Shown here in pieces: positions 36,648 to 48,098 of a stretch of 64,000 bases of DNA. Position numbers and translations under genes: made by a program. Within the stretch, counting starts at the first letter, position 1. Each line of letters begins with the position of its first letter. The DNA comes from Ampelocalamus luodianensis (lineage: Eukaryota > Streptophyta > Magnoliopsida > Poales > Poaceae), in NCBI GenBank assembly GCA_036346255.1, contig CM070635.1, forward strand, positions 42,745,715 through 42,809,714, in the 5' to 3' direction. The notes below the pieces were generated by a model. The model did no database searches and was not told the origin of the DNA. It saw only the letters and a program-made list of their open reading frames with translations.

Positions 36648-36995
36648 GAGCATCTACAATAGTTTGTTTTTTAGCTTGTTACTAAGAGAAGATAGAGTAC
36701 TCAATCTAATAAAAAGAAATAAGTTTTCTAATAGATTGTTTCTTGAACTTGTATCTAAAACTTTAATTGTTACTTTAATTGCCACTTTAATTGCCACTCA
36801 CAAAACAAGTTTTTATGTAACGAGCAAGTCTCCAATAATTATTTTGTTGTTTCTTATGTCTTGGTATCAATAACTTGCTTATTTCTTCATCTAGAAACAA
36901 ACCCATCTTCTCTCTTCACTATCTTTCCTTCACATCACCTAAATGCTGACGTGTTAATCCCTTAGTAACAAGTGATATGCTATTTGTAGATGCTT
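36648..36995. mobile_element. PIF/Harbinger-like MITE A
   Basis: The ends are GAGCATCTACAATAG on the left and, reversed, AAGCATCTACAAATAG on the right. It is flanked by TAA at 36645-36647 and 36996-36998, the three-base target duplication of PIF/Harbinger-type elements. The interior is AT-rich with four ACTTTAATTG(T/C)(T/C)-type repeats (36760-36800). Its right TAA is shared with the next element. Confidence 0.7.
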
Positions 36996-36998
36996 TAA

Positions 36999-37801
36999 GA
37001 GCACTCACAACGTGGGACACTAACCCAGGTGCTAAGACCATCCCCTACCTCCGGTTTTCTCTCTCGCGCACAGCACCAACCTCACAGACGTCGTTGATTC
37101 CATTGGCTCTGTCAACCACCGCCTCCATCCTCCTCGTTGGCCTCCTCCGCCTCCGCGCCATGCTCCCCTGCCTTCCCCCTTCGTGCTGACCTCCCTCCAT
37201 ATTTCATTGCCGCATGTGTCCCCTATTTTCTCAGCGACTAGATCTGGTGGTGACCGTTGGATCCAGCTGATGCACGTCTTCCTCCGGTGGCCATGGCGAC
37301 AGATCCAACCTCTGCGCCCCCCACAACACTCACCTCCTCAATGTCGCCCGCGCAGCCTTCCCCTTCCTCTTCTCCTACGACAACCATGGTGACGGGTGGT
37401 GGAGGTGGTGACTGCTAGGGTTGGAGGAAGGGTGGATCTGGAGGCGACGGAGGGCATGAAGATCTAGCGACGATGACGACCTCCTCATCCTTGTCAAAGA
37501 CAGTGGTGAAGGTGTGGCTTTGTTCGTCTCCATCAAGATCCGGTGGTGGCGGACTACCTCCACCAAGATCCGGCTTCCTTGTCGTCTACCTCGGTCGGCG
37601 GCGGCGCGGCGCACGTGGTTTCCTCGATCCGGACTGCTAATAGGTGGGTCTGCCCAATTGTTTATTCTCCTGATCCGGTACCAACTAAGGTACCGGGCTT
37701 CTACTTGGTTTCGGTTCAAAATTTAGCTTCAGCGTGAAGTATCGTACCAAGTTTCTCTCTCTCCTCTTGGTAAAGGTAAAAAGAACACATTAGAGATGCT
37801 C
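36999..37801. mobile_element. PIF/Harbinger-like element B, abutting element A
   Basis: The left end reads GAGCACTCACAACG and the right end, reversed, reads GAGCATCTCTAATGTG, with TAA on both sides (36996-36998 and 37802-37804). The interior is GC-rich and gives overlapping open frames in several directions without a recognisable domain, so it may carry captured host sequence. No transposase is visible. Confidence 0.6.
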
Positions 37802-37804
37802 TAA

Positions 37805-38282
37805 GTAGGATGTGTAACTTTCACTGGCTAGAAGAAGACATAAATTTTATGAGTGAAGGCACTAGGGACATGGTGGGCCTGGAGGATTTTGGCATGGAGC
37901 CAGGTAGCGTCACGGGGCAGTGGCCCAGTGGGACCACGGGGGCAGGAGGACAATGTAGAGATGGATTATCGTGGACATGGAGATGCTAAACCTTTACTGC
38001 TTGCTTGCAAGTTGTACAACGTTATTGCCGCATAAATTTGGTCTACTTTTCCTGCAGGCGTAATAATCTACAGCGTATTTACACCTTCGCGTAAATTCCC
38101 TTGTTCCCGTTTATCTTCTTGTTTCCAAGGTTTATTTTACCATTCTTCTTTCTGGTAAATGTACATCTCAGCTGAAGGGATCTGAAGCTATTGGCATACG
38201 TCTACTTAACTACTTCTAAGTTGTTGCGAGTGGTTTAATTATGTACAAAAGATGATGTATAACTTCAATTTCGCTTGACACG
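37805..38282. other. Intergenic stretch without recognised features
   Basis: No gene or element ends supported. Confidence 0.4.
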
Positions 38283-38284
38283 TA

Positions 38285-38543
38285 CTCCCTTCAGTTCACA
38301 TGAATAAGTTGTTTTGAAATACGTGTAATTGAATTTTAAAAACTTTGACTATCGATACATTTTCAAATATTTAGATTAGATGTATAAAAATCATATATGT
38401 AGATTCGTCGTGAAAAGTTCTTTTATAATATTATAAGTTTATTGAATTTGCAAATATATTATAATAATAATTAGTGGTGGAATTTACGTTTTAGAGACCA
38501 TATCGATATTTAAAACAACTTTTTTTAAAACCTGATGGAGCAG
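38285..38543. mobile_element. Stowaway-like MITE (Tc1/Mariner type)
   Basis: The left end CTCCCTTCAGTTCACA and right end ...CCTGATGGAGCAG form the degenerate CTCCCTCCGT-type inverted repeat of Stowaway MITEs. TA flanks both sides (38283-38284 and 38544-38545). The interior is AT-rich with TATAAAAATCATATATGTAG-type sequence common in this family in grasses. Confidence 0.75.
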
Positions 38544-38545
38544 TA

Positions 38546-39710
38546 AATAACCTAAAAAATACATTCGACGGTCATAATTTCACTTCACAGATCCGAGTCC
38601 GCACCCAAAGGAGCACAACTACCGGTAGTACATCTGTACATGAGAAGGTTGCGAACAAGGAGGGGCAGCACCACACGCAAAACGGCCGTAGTAGATCTGA
38701 ATTCCCAAGTCAGGAAGTCTCCAAGGCGAAGAGACGTGAGGCCCAGCCAATAAAGTGCACTGACCGGAGCACGAAAGCCAGGAGGAGGAGCACGTGGTCG
38801 CAGACTGTTCGGTGACGAGAGAAACCGTACTGCCTTTCTCCTACGTGCAGTGCCCCGTCGCGTTCTCGAGTCGTGTTGGGAAAACAGAACTGAACCCACA
38901 TGACATGACATAAGAGGTAAAATCTGAAATTTATTTATTTATTAGAATAAATACTAAATTATTCCGCAACAAAATCCATTATTCTCACAGGCCAAGCCAA
39001 AAGCCCTCGTTATATATTCTGATCTCGTACTTTAATTGTTCTTCTCAACAGACTAATTATGGAGCGTATTTTTTGTACCGAACCCCCATGATCAAGGCCC
39101 TACATTCGTGGATAATTATTCCCATGGAGATGGATCTGATTGATGCAAACTCGTCGAGATACCCCTTAATCAGTACTGAAATTGTTATCTATGGGACAAT
39201 GGGACATTATGAGTTTCTTGATTTCTTCCGGTTAGAAATTTATGTACTAGCATTTGCCATCTTAAGCGAGACCTTTTTCTAGTATAGATTTTGTTATTTC
39301 AATTAAAAACATGCTAAAAGAGAGGGGGGAAAAAAACTCCATCGGCCTCCGCACGCTCTTGGGCAATTCGAGTGTTCCTAGCCTTACAAGCTACTCTGCT
39401 CTCAAAAGAAGAGCCGGTGTCCGATGTCCCAAGGTACGTACGTGTATGATTCTTCTATGGCAGCGAGCGCTGCTAAGAACGGATTGCGTTGGCTGCCTCA
39501 CTGCCTGTATGTACGAGGATTCCGTAGGCGCAGTACCGGCTAATAGTACTCGCTCAGTCGGCCCGGAATTCTCCAGTACAGTGGTACGCTCGGATACATT
39601 TGTCGGAAGGCAACACATTGTACACTGCACAACAAGAAGTTTATTCTTTCACACGATCAACGATACTCTTGTACATAGAAGCCTCAAACACTTCAGAAAC
39701 AAGATATCGA
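38546..39710. other. Intergenic stretch without recognised features
   Basis: Short open frames only; no protein family, RNA gene or mobile element boundary could be supported. Confidence 0.45.
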
Positions 39711-39719
39711 ACAAAGGCG
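39711..39719. repeat. MuDR-type element target duplication, left (ACAAAGGCG)
   Basis: Nine bases identical to 44241-44249, directly outside the GAAATTT end. Confidence 0.9.
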
Positions 39720-40149
39720 GAAATTTATGTTGATTTGGCCCTGCACCACCCTAAATGCAAAACTAGCCCTCCTTTCATTGTGTTTCCAAAAGTAGCCCCC
39801 AAACGAGTGCGGAGTAACCCGATGTTGACGTGTGGCACATTCCGCGCTCGGTGACCGCGAAGGAGCAATGCACCGCGGCAACCAACCCAGCGCGGAATCG
39901 AGCGACGACCGCGGGACGTGGCGGGACCGGCCAGCTTTCCGCGCTGGTGGACCGCAGGAAGCGAGCACCCTTTCCGCGGTCATCGACCGCAGGAGGTGGC
40001 CATCCCATTCACGGGCCGCAGCTCGCCCACCCACCACGCGTTGGCCTGCGCTGGCCGCCTCGCCCAACCCCTACGCTGCGCGCGCCACACGCTCGCCCGA
40101 CCCCCTTGCGCAGCGCGCTGGCGTGTGACACGTGCACATTCCCTCTCGA

Positions 40150-40355
40150 TGGCTTTAAAACAGACCGAGTGAAAAACTTCACTCCTTCGTATTCCATTTT
40201 CGGTTCAAGCAAAGAGGCAGAGAAGAGAGCGAGAGAGAGGCAAAGAAGGCAAGAATATTGGTTCTTATCGGTTGGATTTTCGGTGGTTTTCAGCTGTATT
40301 TTGGGTGATTTTTAAGTGCATAAGTTGTTGGTCGGCTTGCGAGCATCAAGAAAAG
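40150..40355 (+). promoter_or_regulatory. Probable promoter and first exon of the MULE transposase gene
   Basis: A TATA-like GGCTTTAAAACAG at about 40150 follows the CCGCG-rich subterminal cluster. Downstream a purine-rich stretch (GAGAGCGAGAGAGAGGCAAA) leads to a good plant splice donor (AAAAG|GTAATTTTT) at 40355/40356. Low coding potential suggests a leader exon. This is inferred from sequence signals only. Confidence 0.4.
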
Positions 40356-41234
40356 GTAATTTTTATCTACATGCGACTATAGTTTTAGCTAGGTGATTAG
40401 CATGTAATTAGCTTAGTAGTCTCGTAATAATTACGTAAATACACATGCAATGAGCGTAGTGAATTTGTTATTACCGTACTAGTTTCTTTAGAGTGTAGAA
40501 TGTGTTAGGTAGCCATGCTTAGTTAACGTAAATGTTTAGTTAATGTGGATATCATTGTTTAATTAGTTGTGTTGATGTCGTCTTAGTCACGAAAATAATG
40601 TGTTTGGTGTTATTTGATCGTTACTTTAGCGTAGTTAAGTAGTACATTTGTTGAGGTAATTAACTGTGGTACTCGGGTAGTACGTTGTACTTTCATTGTA
40701 TGCATGCATCTCTGTCTATATTAGGATTTGATGAATTTAGCACATAGTGATTAATATGGTAATCCTTCATGAAGTAAAATCTCTATTTTGAAACCATGTA
40801 AATAAACGAATTGTTTGAATTGTTTTTTAAAAAATAAAATAACATTGTGTAGTTATTCGACCTAGTGGGATATTATTTAGTATTGAAATAGAAGTATGAA
40901 ATACATTTAGAAAAGATTAATCAAGAGCAGAAGAAGTCACATAGCCAAACTACAGAATATAATAATATTTTTTGTTACTTGATTACCCATTTAAGTCCTG
41001 TGTTTTTATTTACAACTCCATATATAAAATTGAATCTTGTAATACTCAACTAAATGTGAATTAGTAGGAGCAAAATTAATATAATCTATTAAGATTCAAG
41101 TTTGATACTAACATCACATGGTTTCTTGATACAGTAGAGTCCTTTCTGCTATTTTTGTCTATTGGTTAATACTCACGTAGTGAAGTGTATTTATTTATTT
41201 ATGTTTTTCTCGTTTTGTGCATAGAACACAGCGC

Positions 41235-43869
41235 CGTCTTCCCTGAACATATCGATTCAAGACTTGTTCGTGTTCTATGGCGATGGTCTCGTACGCGATG
41301 GGCCGTACAGAGTGGACCTGTCAAATTGTGACCGGACCCAAATCCGAGCACCATGCCTGAAGGACATGAGTCTATGCGAGCTAAGGAGGTGTTTGCGTTC
41401 CGCGTTCGATCGGGACACCGGAAGGAAGAAAGACGCATCGAGGCATTGTATGCCTCGGTGGTGGGTGATGAAGGTCAAACCTTTGACAACTTATGAAGGT
41501 GGCGAAGGCGCCGTGGACCAACTACATGGAGGTTGTGTGCAACCCCGCCGCGGCAAAATATGCCAGGCCAATGGTGTATGTCCAGTTTGTGGAGAGGACG
41601 GAATCATCTGCGATGGGTGGTTCTGCTGGAGTTGATGCAGATGTTGCTGTTGGCGAAGATGTGGGCGAGGAAGTGGGTGATGGAGATTTGAGGAGGCGTG
41701 CGGAGGCTTTCGAGCCCAACCAAGGTGTGGAAAGGTGGTGGGCAGCCCGTATTGACTGCCACGAATACCTTGTCGAGCAAGTTGAAAGCGAGGAGGAGGT
41801 TGTGGATACAGCTAGTTCTGGACAGGAGCCTGATGGAGAAGTTGCTGCGGGAGGTGTATTAGGTGGTGTTGTGACCACCGACGTTGCGTATGACTCGTCT
41901 AGATTGGACGACATCGCAGTGACATCCCTTGTTCTGCCGCAGCCGGAGGAGGCGGGGTGGGGCTTCAATGAAGACACTCTGCTCTTAGGGCAGCGCTTTC
42001 CCAACAAGAGCGCTGCCCAGCAAGCCATTGCCAGATACACCGTCAACATTAGCCGGACGTATCGGTGCACAGGTCCAACCCTGACACGTACATCGTGAAG
42101 TGTGTGGATGGATCTTGCCCTCGCAAGGTTCGTGCGCAGCGGTTCAAGAGTGCCGCCACGGACTTCCGCATAACAGTGCTGAAGGATCACACATGCGATC
42201 TTGCAGAGCCACTTCATAGGCACTGACGTCGTCATATATTGCAGAGTTGATAAGCCACCTCGTCGTAGGTGATGTATCTGTCTCGTCGAAGCTGCTTTTG
42301 GCAGATGTTGTCGATATGGTGGGCTTCCCGGTTTGATACAGCAAGGTGTGGCGGGCAAAACAGAAGGTCCTAGAGTGTATGTTCGGCACATACGAAGAGG
42401 CCTACGACTTTGTTCCAAGAATGATCCATCAGATTGCAGAATCGAATCCCGGGACATTCATTGACAAGCTGGACTGGGTGCATCCTACGAAGGGGCCGAA
42501 TTGTTTTATCCTTGACAGAGTATTCTGGGCCTTCCCCCAGGCGAGTAGAGGGTTCAAGTACTGTCGTCCTGTGCTGTCGATGGACGACACTTTCCTCACT
42601 GGCAAGTACAAGGGCACCATCCTCACCGCGGTTGCAGCCGACGCGAATGACCAGTTACTACCCGTGGCCTTCGCGATTGTTGAGAGCGAGAACATGGGTA
42701 GTTGGCTGTGGTTCCTTTCAAACGTTAAGCGGGCAGTGGTTCAAGACCACCCAGGTGTGTGCGTCATCTCGGACCGCAATGCAGGGTTGTTGTTCGCATT
42801 TACAATGATGCAAAACGAGACGCAGCCACCCTACCAGTGGAACGACCTGACAAACCAATGGTGCATGAGGCATCTCGCGGCGAACTTCCACACAAGGTTC
42901 CGAAACAAGGACCTGATGAAGACCTTCAAGAAGCTATGCATGCATAACCAAAGGCGAAAGTTCGACGCCGTGTGGAGACAGTTGGACGAGGAAACTGGCA
43001 AGCATGTTAGAAATTCTCAGGACACCGGGGCAGGGGAAGCGGCAGGCGGCTCCGCCAGAGTTGGGGAGTTCATGCAGCGGGTAAACTTGCACACACCCGA
43101 CTTAGAGAAATGGTATCTGCTGCATGACACCGGTGGTGCACGGTACGGAATCATGACGACCAACATGTCGGAGGTGTACAACGGTGTCCTCAAGGGTGTC
43201 CGATCCCTCCCGATCACCGCAATTGTTGAGGAGAGCTGGAACCGTACCGTGGGATACTTTGTCAACAGAGCCATGATGGCGAAGAAGCATATGGACGAAG
43301 GCAAGCAATTTTTGGAGGTGGCGCAGGCCTACATCGACAAGAAGATCCAAAAGGCTCGTTCGCACACTGCTAGGACCATGGATGGCATTAGAAAGAAGTT
43401 TCAGATCCATCTGAGGTAGAAGTATGTCACGGGTCAAGCTAGAGGTGATCGCAAACAAGTCTGCTCGATCGATGATGAAGCGTCTTGCACCTGCAATAAG
43501 CCGCGACTTCTTCACAAGCCGTGCTCCCATGTGTACGCGGCGTGTGCAGCGTGGCGCCAGGCCTCGGCTCAATACGTGTCTGAGTTCTATGACATTCACC
43601 ACTTGTACGGCACTTGGAGTGCCGAGTTCAATTCGTACGGGGTGGATATGCATTACAGGGACCTCGGCCTGGGGCACGTGAAGTGGGTGCCGAACGACGC
43701 ACTCAAGCAGGCCGGCCGTGGCAGACGACAGTCCCGCCGCATCCGTAACGACATGGATGAAAGCCAACATGGGCAACGGGCTAGGCGCCAGAGATGCAGA
43801 CTTTGCAAGACGATTGGCCACTCGTTCGCCACCTGCCCAAACAGGCCCGGGTCAAGCAACACACTGTAG
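41235..43869 (+). pseudogene. MULE transposase gene, frame-broken
   Basis: Four readings combine into one MULE transposase. The N-terminal part (41264-41500; LFVFYGDGLVRDGPYRVDLS) shifts frame near 41495 into 41493-42098 (PWTNYMEVVCNPAAAKYARP, acidic linker, then a MuDR-type domain QRFPNKSAAQQAIARYTVN). Another shift near 42075 leads into the zinc-binding 'CVDGSCPRKVRA' and 'KDHTCDL' region, broken again before 42346. The catalytic core then reads openly from 42346 with its first Asp in SMDDTFLTGKYKG, second in VISDRNAG and Glu in TTNMSEVYNGVLKGV. An in-frame TAG at 43417-43419 precedes a SWIM zinc finger (CTCNKPRLLHKPCSHVYAAC) and a CCHC knuckle (CRLCKTIGHSFATC). It would need several changes to be functional. 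Confidence 0.85.
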
Positions 43870-44240
43870 CGACGAAGTTTCATCAGCCATATATGTATGC
43901 TAGATGTTTGTTGTAATGTGTTAGGCGTTATCATGTTGTATGTGTTGGAATGTGTCGGACACCGCAGGAGGTCGCCCCTCCTTCCGTCACCTTCTGCGCT
44001 CGGCCACCGCAGGAGGTTGCCCCTCCTTCCGCGCTCCGCCACCGCGGGAGCTAGCGGTACCGCGCCCGCACCGAGCGTTCCACGGTCGCGCCCTTTCCGC
44101 GCTCGACGACCGCGGAATGAGACACGCGTCATCTCCCCGGCAATTGCGCGCTCGTTTGGGGGCTACTTTTGGAAATACGGTTAAATGGGGCTAGTTTTGC
44201 ATTTAGGGTGACACTACAGGGCCAAATCGACAAAAATTTC

Positions 44241-44249
44241 ACAAAGGCG
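44241..44249. repeat. MuDR-type element target duplication, right (ACAAAGGCG)
   Basis: Nine bases identical to 39711-39719, directly outside the AAATTTC end. Confidence 0.9.
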
Positions 44250-44272
44250 GAGAGCAACCGAGCAGCCGGAGT

Positions 44273-44613
44273 AGGGGCGTGTTTGCTTTGCATCCTAGGG
44301 CCAACTTGTCTGGCAAGGACACAATTGGGAGCTCGTGTTGATGCTGTTTGGTTGGCGATTTGGCTTGCTCTCTGGTTCTTCCCAGGCCTAGGCGATCAAA
44401 ACGAGCACTTAGTTCCCAGACGACTTGATCTATCGTCTCAGTCTTTGATTCATCGTCATTGTTTTCATTAATCAGTCTCAGTCACAGGTTTCTAACCAAA
44501 TAACCCATCTTCAAACTTGTTTGGCCAGGCAAAAATTATGTACTTTTCAGGTTACCTCCAGGCACCACTTTTTTCGAGACATAGAGCCCAAAGCACCAAC
44601 CAAACAAGCCCTG
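44273..44613. repeat. Possible MITE with GGGGCGTGTTTG-type ends
   Basis: The left end GGGGCGTGTTTGCTTTG and the right end, reversed (AGGGCTTGTTTGGTTGG), form an imperfect inverted repeat of a type common to grass MITEs. A clear target duplication was not found, so boundaries and superfamily stay open. Confidence 0.4.
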
Positions 44614-44879
44614 GTTCTTTGTGTTTTTCTTCCTCATATAGTGATTTCTTCTCTATTGTAATGTAGCTTGTTGGTAGTACCGCGGGAGGGCAGGCTTCGA
44701 CCATTATAGCCTAAATATTTTTTTGCATCCTCCTATAATAAATGGTAGAGCTCGTGCCTTTTTTCTTAAAAAAAAGAGAGCATCAAATAGATAAATGGAA
44801 ATGGAACCAGTCTTTTGCTAGCAAAGAGAGGATCCAACGGAAGCAAAGAGACCCAGTTAAATCCAATTATACTAAATGT

Positions 44880-45026
44880 TGTTTTTCGAGAAATAATTGT
44901 GTGTCCCTTAGGACCCCCACAACCTTTATTTATAGTGCTAAATATTACAATCCGACTCACACACAACTTGGACTCTTAGACTCGCACACGACTTATACTT
45001 TTACATAAACTCTAATATCTCCAACA
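44880..45026 (-). repeat. 3' LTR of the minus-strand copia relic
   Basis: About 147 bp, starting TGTTGG after a polypurine tract (minus strand) and ending in ACA. It is a diverged copy of 47964-48098 in the same orientation. Confidence 0.8.
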
Positions 45027-46356
45027 CTCCCTCTCGAGATAGGCATGAGATAACAATCATGTTCAACTTATTACATATTGCAATACTATTACTAGAATCT
45101 ACCAAAACCTACTATCCAATGACTCCATAGCTAATACCATTACAAAGACTAAAAGTTACTCACCACCAATACTACTAGAGATGTCACCAAATACATATCT
45201 ACCATCTACCAGTTGCCCTGACTTTAACCTCCTCTCCCTCTACACATGCCCCCAGTCACCCCCGGCCTCCACCACCTCTACCCACACACCCTCAGTCTCA
45301 ACCTTCATCACCTCTACCTCTGCCATAAACTATTATGTCTAACTCCTATCTCAATCCTCTTTCGGACCTCTCCAACAACATTATCTCCGGCATCTATACC
45401 AACACCACCGTATGACACCAATACCATCACTGTCGCTCGACATAGCCTCCACGGAGCTACCGCTACCACTTGAGCTACCGCTACCACTACCTCCTACTTC
45501 ATCATCACCATCGTCGAGCTCATTCCCACCATTGAACTCACCACCACTATCCAATACTTACCATCACAAACACATCCTCTACTAGCACCAACACCAACTC
45601 CAGCGAGCACCACCTTCGAGACCTCCACCAATTTCACCACTAGCACAACTACCAAAGCCAACACCTAAACAATCTTCTCTCCAATGTCTTCCATGCATTC
45701 CGTTGTAACCTCCAATACAATCACCACCTAAGCTTCCTCCACCACCATCATTAATTTTCACCATAGCAATAAGCAATAATCTAATAGAAAACTGCACCAC
45801 CAAGCAACACAGCGGCTAGAACTCTCAACAAACACACCATCATACCCGCGAAGGATGACAGGCGAAGAACCTCGCCCATGCTTGTCACCCACGGGCATGC
45901 GCGCTACCGCGAACAATGCATCGTCGCCCTATGGGTACCCATTGCCCGCGGGCATGATCGTCACATATAAACAATGCACACATCAAGTTCAACACAATTT
46001 ATACATCAATAGTGCATCACACATTCAATAACTAATAAAGTTCATCACAATTCACACATCAAGTTTGACAAGACAACTAATCAAGTTCAACAAATAAAAT
46101 AAAAATACAAACTAATATAGTTCCTCACACATAAACAAATTAAGTTTGCAACAAGAGTAGAACATATGAAAATGGTTCAATTTCAACAATTCAACAAATA
46201 GCTAATCAGAGTCGATGGTCGAGATTGAACAACAATCTTTAAGCTCCTCTTCAATGTCTTCAAGGCATGTCCATAAACTCTCAACTCCTACTTCACCTGC
46301 AATGTAAACATTGCATTACATCACTAGCTTCCAATCGCATAGAAAATTTAAAATAT

Positions 46357-47600
46357 TTACATCACTAGTTGCATACCTTTAAGGTCATTCCAAAGCCAGC
46401 TTTGTGAGCACATCAATGCCTCCAATATAGCTGGAGTGAGACAACGATGATGTTCACTTAACACTCTACCACTAGTGCTAAAAGTTGATTCAGGAGCTAC
46501 TGTTGTTATTAGAATAACCAATATATCACAGGCAATCATCCGCAATGTAGGATAACTTGTCCCAGTCACCTTCCACCAACCTAGTATATCAAATTCCTCA
46601 TTTATGCAAGAAAGTGTTTCTTCTTCCAAATAGCAATCTAGCTCACTTTTGGTCTTTACTGCACCAGTACTTTTCTTACTAGTAGCTAGTGTTTTAAATA
46701 TTGAAAGCACCTCATTTGCACCAATTACAACACTAGTACTAGATGATGTAGCCATACCCTCTTCTTTACTATGCACTTGGTACTCATTCATCAACTCACA
46801 CAAGCAATTAGAACTCTTTGTGGCATTCTCTTCAGAGTTTTCTTCACCAAAGAGGGCAATATAGCATGCATGTAACATTGTCATTTTTCTACATGGATTA
46901 AGAATAATAGCAATAGCCATCAAACCATGAATATCATCTCAATACTTGTCCAACTTTTTTATCATCTCAACACACATAGCCTCAATTATTGAATCTCCAC
47001 GTCCTAGCCATTTATTCATATGCATTTTGACCTCACATATCTTTGGAAAGAAGATGTTAGCTGTTACGTATTTAGTTCCAGAAAATATTTAAGTGAGTTC
47101 ATAGAAGAGGCTTAATTTTTCATAAACAGCTGAGGCAAAATTCCAATCAGCAGCGGTTGGTGCACAATTAAACTGTATATCAAGTTGTTTCAGCCTTTCA
47201 AAGACTTTCTTATAGGTAATAGTAGTACCAAGCATAACATAGGTTGAATTCCATGTTTGTTTTGCAATCAAGATCACACTTTTTAGTTAGTTCAACCTTT
47301 ACAAACCGATCTGCTTTCACAAATTTTTTGTACCTCTTTGGTGTAACTGTCCAATAGGAAACACTGTCACGGGCTCTCTTAATGCCATGCTCCATGACAC
47401 TCAAACCATCTTTCACAATTAAGTTCAGAATATGTGACAACAACGCATATATAACACCTTTCCACCCAATAAAAGATTAGATTGACCAACATTTGTTTCT
47501 ATTGCCTCAACCAATTTATTATTTGTTGAGCAATTGTCCAAGGTCAAAGTAGATAGCTTGCAATCAAGATTCCAATTCGCAAGCTTTTATATAGCGCTTC
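46357..47600 (-). pseudogene. hAT transposase remnant (BED/hATC family)
   Basis: Minus-strand readings in order. About 47570-47400 reads LTLDNCSTNNKLVEAIETNV and then SHILNLIVKDGL, a known hAT box, then RDSVSYWTVTPKRYKKF. Positions 47277-47089 read TWNSTYVMLGTTITYKKVFE and LKQLDIQF. Positions 46923-46357 contain the C-terminal dimerisation domain (SELDCYLEEE, then DILGWWKV, YPTLRMIACDIL, ITTVAPESTFSTSGRVLS, and SQSWLWNDLKG). This is the RICESLEEPER-like hAT family. Frames change and the N-terminal BED zinc finger is absent, so it is not a working gene. It lies inside the copia relic. Confidence 0.8.
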
Positions 47601-47947
47601 ACAAATAACCTCCAATGTATGTGGGCATGGCACATATATAAACCTACATAGTTCAGATCGAAGTCTCCCACCCCCTACACGCTCGAATCGAAGTCTTCGT
47701 CCTCCTTCTCAATCTTCTCCTTACCTCTCCTCTTCCACTGTCACCCATCGCGCCTCATGGACGTGCCTCACTTTCCGATGTACCTCCCACGCGCGCACGG
47801 GGCTCACATGCAACCCGACCAACTACGGTCCACTCTTGTGGGTGTGATGAGACAACGACGGTCGGCGGATCGACTGAGGAGCGGTGGCGGTGGCTAGTTT
47901 GAGGTAAGAATTTTGGATTTTGCTCAGGTTAGGGTTTGGGATGGGCT

Positions 47948-47960
47948 GACTCTGATACCA
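47948..47960 (-). other. Primer-binding site for initiator tRNA-Met
   Basis: The minus strand reads TGGTATCAGAGTC three bases after the LTR end. The first 11 bases equal the canonical TGGTATCAGAG of copia elements. Confidence 0.85.
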
Positions 47961-47963
47961 TAT

Positions 47964-48098
47964 TGTTTTCGGAGAATAATTGTGTGTCCCTTAGGATCTC
48001 CACACCATTTATTTATATCGCTAAAAATTACAATTCGACTCCTACATAACTTAGACTCATTGACTCACACACGACTTAGACTCCTACCTAAGCTCTAA
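47964..48098 (-). repeat. 5' LTR of the minus-strand copia relic, truncated
   Basis: Matches 44880-45026 except for its first bases. The match stops exactly at the CTAG terminus of the Helitron at 48099, and the expected TGTTGGAGA start is not found on the far side of the Helitron, where only TAT agrees. Confidence 0.75.

Larger units (their letters stand above)
39720..44240 (+). mobile_element. MuDR-type Mutator-like element with transposase gene
   Basis: A 4521-bp element flanked by a perfect 9-bp duplication ACAAAGGCG (39711-39719 and 44241-44249; the repeat extends to ten bases if one terminal base is shared). Both ends begin GAAATTT and continue as long inverted repeats of about 130 bp, including GATTTGGCCCTG, CACCCTAAATGCAAAACTAGCC and TCCAAAAGTAGCCCCCAAACGAG. 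Inside each end is a cluster of CCGCG-rich words (CCGCGGTC, CCGCAGGAGGT, TTCCGCGCTCG). The single visible gene is a MULE transposase on the plus strand (41235-43869), preceded by a probable non-coding exon and an intron of about 870 bp (donor near 40356, acceptor near 41223). Confidence 0.9.
44880..48098 (-). mobile_element. Copia retrotransposon relic with nested hAT remnant
   Basis: On the minus strand a 5' LTR (48098-47964, its outer end lost at the Helitron) is followed by the primer-binding site TGGTATCAGAGTC (47960-47948, complementary to initiator tRNA-Met, the copia norm). A polypurine tract CTCGAGAGGGAG near 45038-45027 precedes the 3' LTR (45026-44880, TGTTGGAGATATTAGAG to ...CGAAAAACA). 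The LTR copies share the TTATTTATA/TATAAATAAA region and the ACACACAATTATT end. Nothing readable as copia pol remains between them. The interior from about 45900 to 47600 is occupied by hAT transposase coding relics. The element is dead. Confidence 0.8.
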
